From Halichoerus grypus (Eukaryota > Chordata > Mammalia > Carnivora > Phocidae), in assembly GCF_964656455.1 (NCBI RefSeq), contig NC_135714.1, forward strand, positions 165,804,243 through 165,868,242: a DNA stretch of 64,000 nucleotides. Direction: 5' to 3'. Positions 1 through 8,300 of this stretch are shown here, piece by piece. A program made the translations under genes and the position numbers. The notes below the pieces were generated by a model. It saw only the letters and a program-made list of their open reading frames with translations, was not told where the DNA came from and did not search any database. Numbering within the stretch: the first letter of the stretch is position 1; each line of letters starts with the position of its first letter.

Positions 1-4
1 CAGA

Positions 5-231
5 GAGGTCGACGGTAGCTAAAGCACGGTTTCTCTACTGTGTAGTTTCTTCGAGTTAGAACGCTAGCTCTTAGACTTCCATGCAAATGTGGGGCTGCCG
101 TGCTAGCTTGGTAAAACACATGGGGAGTCGTGTTCTGCCTTTCGCTGGGGCCTGAGTCTCACTCGCAAAATGCTTTGGACTCCCTTGCAGTGCTCTCACG
201 CACGCACACAACAAAAGGCTTCCACCCTTAG
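5..231 (+). repeat. Type A subunit (about 227 bp), example copy
   Basis: Representative A subunit. It opens with GAGGTCGACGG (which contains the palindrome GTCGAC), then TAGCTAAAGCACGGTTTCTC, CTTCGAGTTAG, GCTAGC, GGGGAGTCGTGTTCTGCCTT, GGGGCCTGAGTCTCAC and CACGCACGCACACAAC. These blocks align one-to-one with those of the B subunit that follows. Confidence 0.85.
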
Positions 232-459
232 GAGCAGCTGTTTTACCTGCAGCTCGGATTCCCTACCGAGTTTTTCCTTCGAGTTAAGTGGCTGTCTTTA
301 AGCCTGCACACACCCACGGGGCAACGGAACTAGCCCCTTAAGCATGTAGTGAGTTGAGAGCTGCCTTCTGTACCGGACTGTCTCTCCCCCTATATTCCGA
401 AATGGAAACCGTCCCCAGGCTGCCAGCCACAGTACACCCTAAACTGCTTCGCCCACACA
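232..459 (+). repeat. Type B subunit (about 228 bp), example copy
   Basis: Representative B subunit. It opens with GAGCAGCTGTTTTACCTGCAGC, then CCTTCGAGTTA, CTAGCCCC, GTGAGTTGAGAGCTGCCTTC, CTGTCTCTCCCCC and a CAGGCTGCCAGCCACAG block (CAGGCTCTCAGCCACAG in most other B subunits). Shared order and spacing with the A subunit show that the 455-bp dimer arose by duplication of a roughly 228-bp ancestor, followed by divergence. Confidence 0.82.
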
Positions 460-1931
460 GAGGTCGACGGTAGCTAAAGCACGGCTTCTCTACACTGTTG
501 TTTCTTCGACTTAGAACGCTAGCTATTAGACTTCCCTGAAAAGTGGCGCTGCCGTGCTAGCTTGATGAAACACATGGGGAGTGGTGTTCTGCCTTTCGCT
601 GGGGCCTGAGTCTCACTCGCAGAAAGCTTTGGACTCCCTTGCAGTGCTCTCACGCACGCACACAACAAAATGCTTCCACCCTCAGGAGCAGCTGTTTTAC
701 CTGCAGCACAGGCTCTCTACCGAGTTTTTCCTTCGAGTTAGGTGGCTGTGTTTCAGCCTGCACACACACCCTGGGCAACGGTAGTAGCCCCATAACCATG
801 ATGTGAGTTGAGAGCTGCCTTCTGTGCCGGCCTGTCCCTCCACCGATATTATGATATTGAAACCGTCCCAGGGCTCCCAACCTCAGTACACCCTAAACTG
901 CTTCGCCCTCAGAGAGGTCGACGGTAGCTAAAGCACGGTTTCTCTACAGTGTTGTTTCTTCGACTTAGAAAGCTAACTATCAGACTTCCATGCAAAAGTG
1001 GGGCCGCAGTATTAGATTCATGGAGCAAGTGGGGAGTCGTGTTCTGGCTTCTTCTGGGGCCTGGGTCTCACAAGGAAAATGCTTTTGGACTCACTTGCTG
1101 TGCACTCACGCATGCCCACCACACAATGCGTCCACCCTGAGGCATGACTCTTTTAGCCGAAGCAGGAATTCTTTACAGAGTTGTTCCTTTGAGGTAGGCG
1201 GTTGGCTTATGGCCTGCAGGAACACACGGGGCAAGGGTACTGGCCTCATAAACAAGAGGTGAGTTGAGAGCTGCCTTCCGCACCGGCCTGTTTCTCACTC
1301 CATTTCACGTATGGGACCCTCTCCCCGGTCTCTCATACACGAACACTATACAACTCCTGCGGCTTCAGGAACTGCAATGTTAGCTAAAGCGCAGTAAAGC
1401 TACAGCATTGATTCTTGGTGTTAGTAGTCTGGTAGGCGAATGAGCTGCACCTGGGATTCTTGACAGGCTTGTTTCTTCCCAGTCAGTGTCGAGCACATAG
1501 CATTCCAAGCACACATGGAGCAGTAGTGTTAGCTTCAGGTAGCAAGAGCTGAGTCCAGAGGTGCCTTCTGCCCGGACCTATTTCTCCCTTGGTTTCACGT
1601 ATGGAACCCGTTCCCCAGGCTCTCAGCCACGGTACTCCGTGTAATACTTCCTCCATCTAGAGGTCGACGGTAGCTAAAGCAGGGTTTCTCTACAGTGTTG
1701 TTTCTTCGAGTTAGAACACTAGCTGTTAGACTTCCATGCAAAAGTGGGGCTGCCGTGCTAGCGTGATGAAACACATGGGGAGTCGTGTTCTGCCTTCTGC
1801 TGGGGCCTGAGGCTCACTCACAAAAGGCTTTGGACTCCCTTGCAGGGCTCTCATGCACGCACACAACATAATGCTTCCACCTTCAAGAGCGGCTCTTTTA
1901 GCTGAAGCATGGATTCTCCAGCGAGTTTTTC

Positions 1932-1948
1932 CTTCGAGTTAGGCGGTT
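1932..1948 (+). other. Near-match to the CENP-B box, once per unit
   Basis: CTTCGAGTTAGGCGGTT matches the CENP-B core NTTCGNNNNANNCGGGN at 8 of 9 fixed positions; only the last G of CGGG is T. It is unchanged in all 12 units (starts 1932, 7268, 12601, 17936, 23270, 28602, 33935, 39270, 44605, 49943, 55283, 60620). CTTCGAGTTAG is a general subunit motif, and one such match per 4.6 kb is about what chance gives on both strands, so binding is unproven. Confidence 0.35.
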
Positions 1949-2167
1949 TTCATGAAGCCTGCACACACACCCGGGGCAACGGTACTAGCCCCATAACCAT
2001 GGTGTGAGTTGAGAGCTGCCTTCTCTCCGGGCTGTCTCTCCCTCGATTTTAGGAAACGGAACCCGTCCCCAGGCTCTCACCCACCGTACACCCTAAACTG
2101 CTTCCTCCCACACAGAGGTCGTCGGTAGCTAAAGCACGGTTTCTCTTCAGTGTTGTTTCTCCGAGTT

Positions 2168-2183
2168 AGAACGCTTGCTATTA
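2168..2183 (+). repeat. L1 target-site duplication, left copy
   Basis: AGAACGCTTGCTATTA is repeated exactly at 2887-2902. It corresponds to AGAACGCTAGCTATTA in undisturbed A subunits, so the satellite existed first and was the insertion target. Confidence 0.95.
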
Positions 2184-2408
2184 ATGTCCACAATAGCCAA
2201 ACTGTGGAAAGAGCCAAGATGTCCACCAACAGATGAATGGATAAAGAAGAGGGGGTATATATATATATATACAATGGAATATTATGCAGCCATCAAAAGG
2301 AATGAGATCTTGCCCTCTGCAACGACGTGGATGGAACTGGAGGGTATCATGCTGAGCGAAATAAGTCAAACAGAGAAAGACATGTATCATATGACCTCAC
2401 TGATATGA
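2184..2408 (+). pseudogene. LINE-1 ORF2 C-terminal remnant (unit 1; repeated in every unit)
   Basis: This frame ends in a peptide with the segments MEYYAAIKRNEI and LSEISQTEKD followed by a stop. They resemble the C-terminal tail of mammalian L1 ORF2 proteins as I know them. No endonuclease or reverse transcriptase domain remains. The TA tract (2256-2271) lies inside the reading frame and reads as alternating Tyr-Ile. Only the 8-repeat tract of unit 1 keeps the upstream and downstream parts in one frame. The 6, 7, 9 and 10-repeat copies are frameshifted. It is a dead fragment, and its apparent continuity in unit 1 is probably accidental. Confidence 0.8.
2256..2271 (+). repeat. TA dinucleotide microsatellite within L1
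   Basis: (TA)8 in unit 1. The equivalent tract is TT plus 5 TA in unit 2 and 7, 7, 6, 6, 7, 7, 9, 10, 9 and 9 TA in units 3 to 12. It is the main source of unit length variation. Confidence 0.95.
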
Positions 2409-2450
2409 GGAATTCTTAATCTCAGGAAACAAACTGAGGGTTGCTGGAGT

Positions 2451-2475
2451 GGGGGCTGGGGTGGGAGGGATGGGG
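2451..2475 (+). other. G-quadruplex motif, first L1 3'UTR module
   Basis: Five runs of at least three G are separated by loops of 1-2 bases (runs at 2451-2455, 2458-2461, 2463-2465, 2467-2469 and 2472-2475). G-rich polypurine tracts are a known feature of mammalian L1 3'UTRs. The motif is retained in every unit. Confidence 0.75.
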
Positions 2476-2708
2476 TCACTGGGTGTTGGACACTGGGGAG
2501 GGTATGTGTTCTGGTAAGCGCTGTGAATTGTGCAAGACTGTTGAATCTCAGATCTGTACCTCTGAAACAAATAATGCAATATATGTTAAGAAAGAAAAAA
2601 AGAAGAAGAAGAATGTAGCAGGAGGGGAAGAATGAAGGGGGGAAAATCGGAGGGGGAGAAGAACCATGAGAGACGATGGACTCTGAAAAACAAACTGAGG
2701 GTTCTAGA

Positions 2709-2731
2709 GGGGAGGGGGGTGGGAGGATGGG
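2709..2731 (+). other. G-quadruplex motif, second L1 3'UTR module
   Basis: Runs of G at 2709-2712, 2714-2719, 2721-2723 and 2729-2731 have loops of 1, 1 and 5 bases. This module repeats the AAACAAACTGAGGGTT lead-in of the first module 261 bp downstream. Retained in every unit. Confidence 0.72.
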
Positions 2732-2856
2732 TTAGCCTGGTGATGGGTATTGAGCAGGGCACGATCTGCATGGAGCACTGGGTGATATGCACAAACAATG
2801 AATCATGGAACACTATATCTAAAACTAATGATGTAATGTATGGGGATTAACATAAC

Positions 2857-2862
2857 AATAAA
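2857..2862 (+). promoter_or_regulatory. L1 polyadenylation signal AATAAA
   Basis: The AATAAA hexamer lies 24 bp upstream of the end of the inserted element, as expected for an L1 3' terminus. It recurs once per unit, so any sense transcript of the array could be cut and polyadenylated here. Confidence 0.7.
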
Positions 2863-2868
2863 AACATT

Positions 2869-2886
2869 TAATAATAATAATAATAA
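2869..2886 (+). repeat. (TAA)6 tail of the L1
   Basis: The A-rich tail has become a TAA trinucleotide repeat directly abutting the right target-site copy. It has the same length in all units, unlike the TA tract. Confidence 0.9.
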
Positions 2887-2902
2887 AGAACGCTTGCTAT
2901 TA
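2887..2902 (+). repeat. L1 target-site duplication, right copy
   Basis: Exact second copy of the 16-bp target, directly after the TAA-rich tail. The A subunit resumes with GACTTCCATGCAAAAGTGG. Confidence 0.95.
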
Positions 2903-5340
2903 GACTTCCATGCAAAAGTGGGGCCGCAGTGCTAGCTTCATGAAACAAGTGGGGAGTCGTGTTCTGTCTTCTGCCGGGGCCTGAGTCCCACACGGAAAAT
3001 GGGTCTGGACTCCCTTGCAGTGCTCTCACGCACGCACACAACAAAATGCTGCCACCCTCAGGAGCAGCTGTTTTACCTGCAGCACAGGCTCTCAACCGAG
3101 TTTTTCCTTCGAGTTAGGTGGCTGTGTTTAAGCCTGCACACACACCCTGGGCAATGGTACTAGCCCCATAACCATGATGTGAGTTGAGAGCTGCCTTCTG
3201 TACCGGCCTGTCTCTCCCCGATATTACGATCTTGAAACCGTCCCAGGGCTCTCAGCCACAGTACACCCTAAACTGCTTCGCCCACACAGAGGTCGACGGT
3301 AGCTAAAGCACGGCTTCTCTACAGTGTTGTTTCTTCGACTTAGAACGCTAGCTATTAGACTTCCATGCAAAAGTGGGGCTGCCGTGCTAGCGTGATGAAA
3401 CACATGGGGAGTCGTGTTCTGCCTTTCGCTGGGGCCTGAGTCTCACTCGCAAAAAGCTTTGGACTCCCTTGCAGTGCTCTCACGCACGCACACAACAAAA
3501 TGCTTGCACCCTCAGGAGCAGCTCTTTTACCTGCAGCACAGGCTCTCTACCGAGTTTTTCCTTCGAGTTAGGTGGCTGTGTTTAAGCCTGCACACACCCA
3601 CGGGGCAACGGAACTAGCCCCATAACCATGTAGTGAGTTCAGATCTGCCTTATGTGCCAGCCTGTCTCTCCCCCGATATGATGAAATGGAAACCGTCCCC
3701 AGGCTCTCAGCCACAGTACACCCTAAACTGCTTCGCCCACAGAGAGGTCGACGGTAGCTAAAGCACGGTTTCTCTACAGTGTTGTTTCTCCGAGTTAGAA
3801 AGCTAGCTGTTAGACTTCCATGCAAAAGTGGGGCCGCAGTCCTAGCTTCATGGAGCAAGTGGGGAGTCGTGTTCTGGCTTCTTCCGGGGCCTGGGTCTCA
3901 CAAGGAAAATGCTTTTGGACTCACTTGCAGTGCGCTCACGCATGCACACAGCAAAATGCGTCCACCCTGAGGCATGGCTCTTTTAGCCGAAGCAGGAATT
4001 CCCTACAGAGTTGTTCCTTTGAGTTAGGTGGTTGGCTTTAGGCCTGCAGGCACCCCCGGGGCAAGGGCACTAGCCTCATCAACCAGAGGTGACTTGAGAG
4101 CTGCCTTCCGCACCGGCCTGTTTCTCACTCCATTTCACGTCTGGGACCCTTTCCCCGGTCTCTCGTACACGAGCAGGGTCAAATTCCTCCTGCTTCAGGA
4201 ACGGCAATGTTAACTCAAGCGCAGTCACTCGAGAGGATTGATTCTTGGTGTTAGTAGCCTGGGAACTAGGCATCCAGGCACACAGGGTACAGCAGTGCTA
4301 ATCTCCTCAAACAAGAGGTGAGTCGACAGCAGCCTTCCTTCCAGGCCTGCTTCTCACTCCGAGTTACGTTTAGGTTCCATTTCTCATGCTTTCACAAAAA
4401 CACACAACAGATGAAGTGCACGCTCAGGAAGGGCGATCTTTGCTGAGGCACGGGTTCTCTACAGTTTTGTTCCTTCGCGTTGCGTGGATGGCACTGAGGA
4501 CTCCACGCACACACGGGAGAGCCGATCTAGTTTCCCGAAACAAGAGTTGAGTCCATAGGGGCCTTCTGCCCATGCTTATTTCTCCCTCCGAATTCGGCTG
4601 GGACTCCTTCCCCAGGTTTGCACTCAAGCAGACTTGAAAATGCTGCCACCCTGTGGAGAGGCGAACGAGCTGAAGCTGGGGTTCTTGAGCGGCTTCTTTC
4701 TGCCAAATCAGTGTGGAGCCCTTAGCATTCCTATGCACACATGGAGCCGAAGTGTTAGCTTCAGGTAACAAGAGCTGAGTCGAGAGGAGCCTTCTGGCCC
4801 GGACTCCTTCTCCCTCGGTTTCACGTAAGGAACCCGTTCCTCAGGCTCTCACCCACGGTAGCCTGGAAAGTGCTTCCTCCCTCAGAGAGGTGGATGGTAG
4901 CTAAAGCACGGTTTCTCTACCGTGTTGTTTCTTCCAGGGAGAACGCTAGCGATTAGATTTCCATGCAAAAGTAGGGCCGCAGTGCTAGCTAAATGAAACA
5001 CACGGGGAGTCGTCTTCTGCCTTTTGCTGGGGCCTGAGTCTCACTCGCAGAAACTTTGGACTCCCTTGCAGTCCTCTCACGCACGCACACAACCAAATGC
5101 TTCCACCCTCAGGAGCGGCTGTTTGAGCTGAAGCACGGATTCTCTACCGTGTTTTTCCTTTGAGTTAGGTGGCTGTCTTTCAGCCTGCACACACACCCAG
5201 GGCAACGGTACTAGCCCCATAACCATGATGTGAGTTGAGAGCTGCCTTCTGTACCGGCCTGTCTCTCCCCCGATTTTACAAAATGGAAAATGTCCCCAGG
5301 CTCTCAGCCACAGTACACCCTAAACTGCTTCGCCCACAGA

Positions 5341-8300
5341 GAGGTCGACGGTAGCTAAAGCACGGTTTCTCTACTGTGTAGTTTCTTCGAGTTAGAACGC
5401 TAGCTCTTAGACTTCCATGCAAATGTGGGGCTGCCGTGCTAGCTTGGTAAAACACATGGGGAGTCGTGTTCTGCCTTTCGCTGGGGCCTGAGTCTCACTC
5501 GCAAAATGCTTTGGACTCCCTTGCAGTGCTCTCACGCACGCACACAACAAAAGGCTTCCACCCTTAGGAGCAGCTGTTTTACCTGCAGCTCGGATTCCCT
5601 ACCGAGTTTTTCCTTCGAGTTAAGTGGCTGTCTTTAAGCCTGCACACACCCACGGGGCAACGGAACTAGCCCCTTAAGCATGTAGTGAGTTGAGAGCTGC
5701 CTTCTGTACCGGACTGTCTCTCCCCCTATATTCCGAAATGGAAACCGTCCCCAGGCTGCCAGCCACAGTACACCCTAAACTGCTTCGCCCACACAGAGGT
5801 CGACGGTAGCTAAAGCACGGCTTCTCTACAGTGTTGTTTCTTCGACTTAGAACGCTAGCTATTAGACTTCCCTGAAAAGTGGCGCTGCCGTGCTAGCTTG
5901 ATGAAACACATGGGGAGTGGTGTTCTGCCTTTCGCTGGGGCCTGAGTCTCACTCGCAGAAAGCTTTGGACTCCCTTGCAGTGCTCTCACGCACGCACACA
6001 ACAAAATGCTTCCACCCTCAGGAGCAGCTGTTTTACCTGCAGCACAGTCTCTCTACCAAGTTTTTCCTTCGAGTTAGGTGGCTGTGTTTCAGCCTGCACA
6101 CACACCCTGGGCAACGGTAGTAGCCCCATAACCATGATGTGAGTTGAGAGCTGCCTTCTGTGCCGGCCTGTCCCTCCACCGATATTATGATATTGAAACC
6201 GTCCCAGGGCTCCCAACCTCAGTACACCCTAAACTGCTTCGCCCTCAGAGAGGTCGACGGTAGCTAAAGCACGGTTTCTCTACAGTGTTGTTTCTTCGAC
6301 TTAGAAAGCTAACTATCAGACTTCCATGCAAAAGTGGGGCCGCAGTATTAGATTCATGGAGCAAGTGGGGAGTCGTGTTCTGGCTTCTTCTGGGCCCTGG
6401 GTCTCACAAGGAAAATGCTTTTGGACTCACTTGCTGTGCACTCACGCATGCACACCACACAATGCGTCCACCCTGAGGCATGGCTCTTTTAGCCGAAGCA
6501 GGAATACTCTACAGAGTTGTTCCTTTGAGTTAGGCGGTTGGCTTATGGCCTGCAGGAACACACGGGGCAAGGGTACTGGCCTCATAAACAAGAGGTGAGT
6601 TGAGAGCTGCCTTCCGCACCGGCCTGTTTCTCACTCCATTTCACGTATGGGACCCTCTCCCCGGTCTCTCATACACGAACACTATACAACTCCTGCGGCT
6701 TCAGGAACTGCAATGTTAGCTAAAGCGCAGTAAAGCTACAGCATTGATTCTTGGTGTTAGTAGTCTGGTAGGCGAATGAGCTGCACCTGGGATTCTTGAC
6801 AGGCTTGTTTCTTCCCAGTCAGTGTCGAGCACATAGCATTCCAAGCACACATGGAGCAGTAGTGTTAGCTTCAGGTAGCAAGAGCTGAGTCCAGAGGTGC
6901 CTTCTGCCCGGACCTATTTCTCCCTTGGTTTCACGTATGGAACCCGTTCCCCAGGCTCTCAGCCACGGTACTCCGTGTAATACTTCCTCCATCTAGAGGT
7001 CGACGGTAGCTAAAGCAGGGTTTCTCTACAGTGTTGTTTCTTCGAGTTAGAACACTAGCTGTTAGACTTCCATGCAAAAGTGGGGCTGCCGTGCTAGCGT
7101 GATGAAACACATGGGGAGTCGTGTTCTGCCTTCTGCTGGGGCCTGAGGCTCACTCACAAAAAGCTTTGGACTCCCTTGCAGGGCTCTCATGCACGCACAC
7201 AACATAATGCTTCCACCTTCAAGAGCGGCTCTTTTAGCTGAAGCATGGATTCTCCAGCGAGTTTTTCCTTCGAGTTAGGCGGTTTTCATGAAGCCTGCAC
7301 ACACACCCGGGGCAACGGTACTAGCCCCATAACCATGGTGTGAGTTGAGAGCTGCCTTCTCTCCGGGCTGTCCCTCCCTCGATTTTAGGAAACGGAACCC
7401 GTCCCCAGGCTCTCACCCACCGTACACCCTAAACTGCTTCCTCCCACACAGAGGTCGTCGGTAGCTAAAGCACGGTTTCTCTTCAGTGTTGTTTCTCCGA
7501 GTTAGAACGCTTGCTATTAATGTCCACAATAGCCAAACTGTGGAAAGAGCCAAGATGTCCACCAACAGATGAATGGATAAAGAAGAGGGGGTTTATATAT
7601 ATACAATGGAATATTATGCAGCCATCAAAAGGAATGAGATCTTGCCCTCTGCAACGACGTGGATGGAACTGGAGGGTATCATGCTGAGCGAAATAAGTCA
7701 AACAGAGAAAGACATGTATCATATGACCTCACTGATATGAGGAATTCTTAATCTCAGGAAACAAACTGAGGGTTGCTGGAGTGGGGGCTGGGGTGGGAGG
7801 GATGGGGTCACTGGGTGTTGGACACTGGGGAGGGTATGTGTTCTGGTAAGCGCTGTGAATTGTGCAAGACTGTTGAATCTCAGATCTGTACCTCTGAAAC
7901 AAATAATGCAATATATGTTAAGAAAGAAAAAAAGAAGAAGAAGAATGTAGCAGGAGGGGAAGAATGAAGGGGGGAAAATCGGAGGGGGAAAAGAACCATG
8001 AGAGACGATGGACTCTGAAAAACAAACTGAGGGTTCTAGAGGGGAGGGGGGTGGGAGGATGGGTTAGCCTGGTGATGGGTATTGAGCAGGGCACGATCTG
8101 CATGGAGCACTGGGTGATATGCACAAACAATGAATCATGGAACACTATATCTAAAACTAATGATGTAATGTATGGGGATTAACATAACAATAAAAACATT
8201 TAATAATAATAATAATAAAGAACGCTTGCTATTAGACTTCCATGCAAAAGTGGGGCCGCAGTGCTAGCTTCATGAAACAAGTGGGGAGTCGTGTTCTGTC

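Larger units (their letters stand above)
5..2114 (+). repeat. Block alpha of unit 1: degenerate 11-subunit block with internal deletion
   Basis: The 2110-bp left half of the unit is paralogous to block beta. Its subunits pair in order with those of beta: 5 with 2115, 460 with 3289 (both CACGGCTTCTC and CTTCGACTTAG), 914 with 3744 (both TTAGAAAGCTA), 1139 with 3969 (both GAGGCATG), 1370 with 4200, 1431 with 4656, 1660 with 4887 and 1887 with 5113 (both GAGCGGCT). The join at about 1432/1433 fuses positions equivalent to 4262 and 4658, so about 395 bp of the ancestral block is missing. The same arrangement is present in the other units. Confidence 0.85.
2184..2886 (+). mobile_element. 5'-truncated LINE-1 in unit 1, carnivoran type (703 bp)
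   Basis: Retrotransposed L1 3' end in sense orientation. It contains the last about 75 codons of ORF2 (to the TGA at 2406-2408), then a 3'UTR with two related G-rich modules. Each module is introduced by AAACAAACTGAGGGTT (2427 and 2688) and they are separated by a GAA-rich tract near 2588-2612. An AATAAA signal is at 2857-2862 and a (TAA)6 tail at 2869-2886. Perfect 16-bp target-site duplications flank it (2168-2183 and 2887-2902). The 3'UTR resembles dog-type L1 from memory; the subfamily needs a library search. The element cannot encode its own mobility proteins. Confidence 0.93.
5..5340 (+). repeat. Higher-order repeat unit 1 (5336 bp, reference copy)
   Basis: Used here as the reference copy. 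Subunit starts are at about 5, 232, 460, 686, 914, 1139, a 61-bp fragment at 1370, 1431, 1660, 1887, 2115 (split by L1), 3062, 3289, 3516, 3744, 3969, 4200, 4438, 4656, 4887 and 5113. That is 20 subunits of about 228 bp plus one fragment. The TA tract has 8 repeats. Marker state: CTACACTGTTG near 496 (shared only with unit 7), no extra C near 3790, ATAACCATGTAG near 3628 (shared with units 4 and 5). Private changes include GGCATGACTC and a TTCTTTACAG variant near 1141-1180. Confidence 0.97.
2115..5340 (+). repeat. Block beta of unit 1: full 11-subunit block carrying the L1
   Basis: The right half of the unit has 11 subunits of 218-238 bp, starting at about 2115, 3062, 3289, 3516, 3744, 3969, 4200, 4438, 4656, 4887 and 5113. 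The first subunit is split by the L1. Without the L1 and its extra target-site copy the block is 2507 bp, against about 2505 bp for alpha plus its missing 395 bp. The segment 4200-4886 is the most diverged from the A/B consensus and is the part with a deletion in alpha. Confidence 0.85.

Noticed and set aside
15..63. Possible RNA polymerase III A-box (TAGCTAAAGC) and B-box (TTCGAGTTA) in each subunit, suggesting a tRNA-derived SINE origin
   Set aside because: Both boxes miss several consensus positions, and no tRNA fold or known carnivoran SINE sequence is visible.
990..1262. 90-codon plus-strand frame, and similar 60-77 codon frames in A and B subunits
   Set aside because: Related frames recur in paralogous subunits with different ends. 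They are expected from GC-balanced repeats and show no known protein family.
2586..2813. 75-codon minus-strand frame and overlapping plus-strand frames of 64 and 72 codons in the L1 3'UTR
   Set aside because: They lie entirely within the non-coding 3'UTR modules of the L1, downstream of the ORF2 stop.
4424..4450. Possible CTCF site around CTCAGGAAGGGCGA
   Set aside because: Only a partial match to the CTCF core, with mismatches at important positions. No strong CTCF consensus was seen elsewhere in the unit by eye.
4424..4771. 115-codon minus-strand open frame repeated almost unchanged in all 12 units
   Set aside because: It spans several subunit boundaries, is low in any recognisable domain, and its preservation equals that of the surrounding non-coding satellite. 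Homogenisation of the array explains it without selection on a protein.
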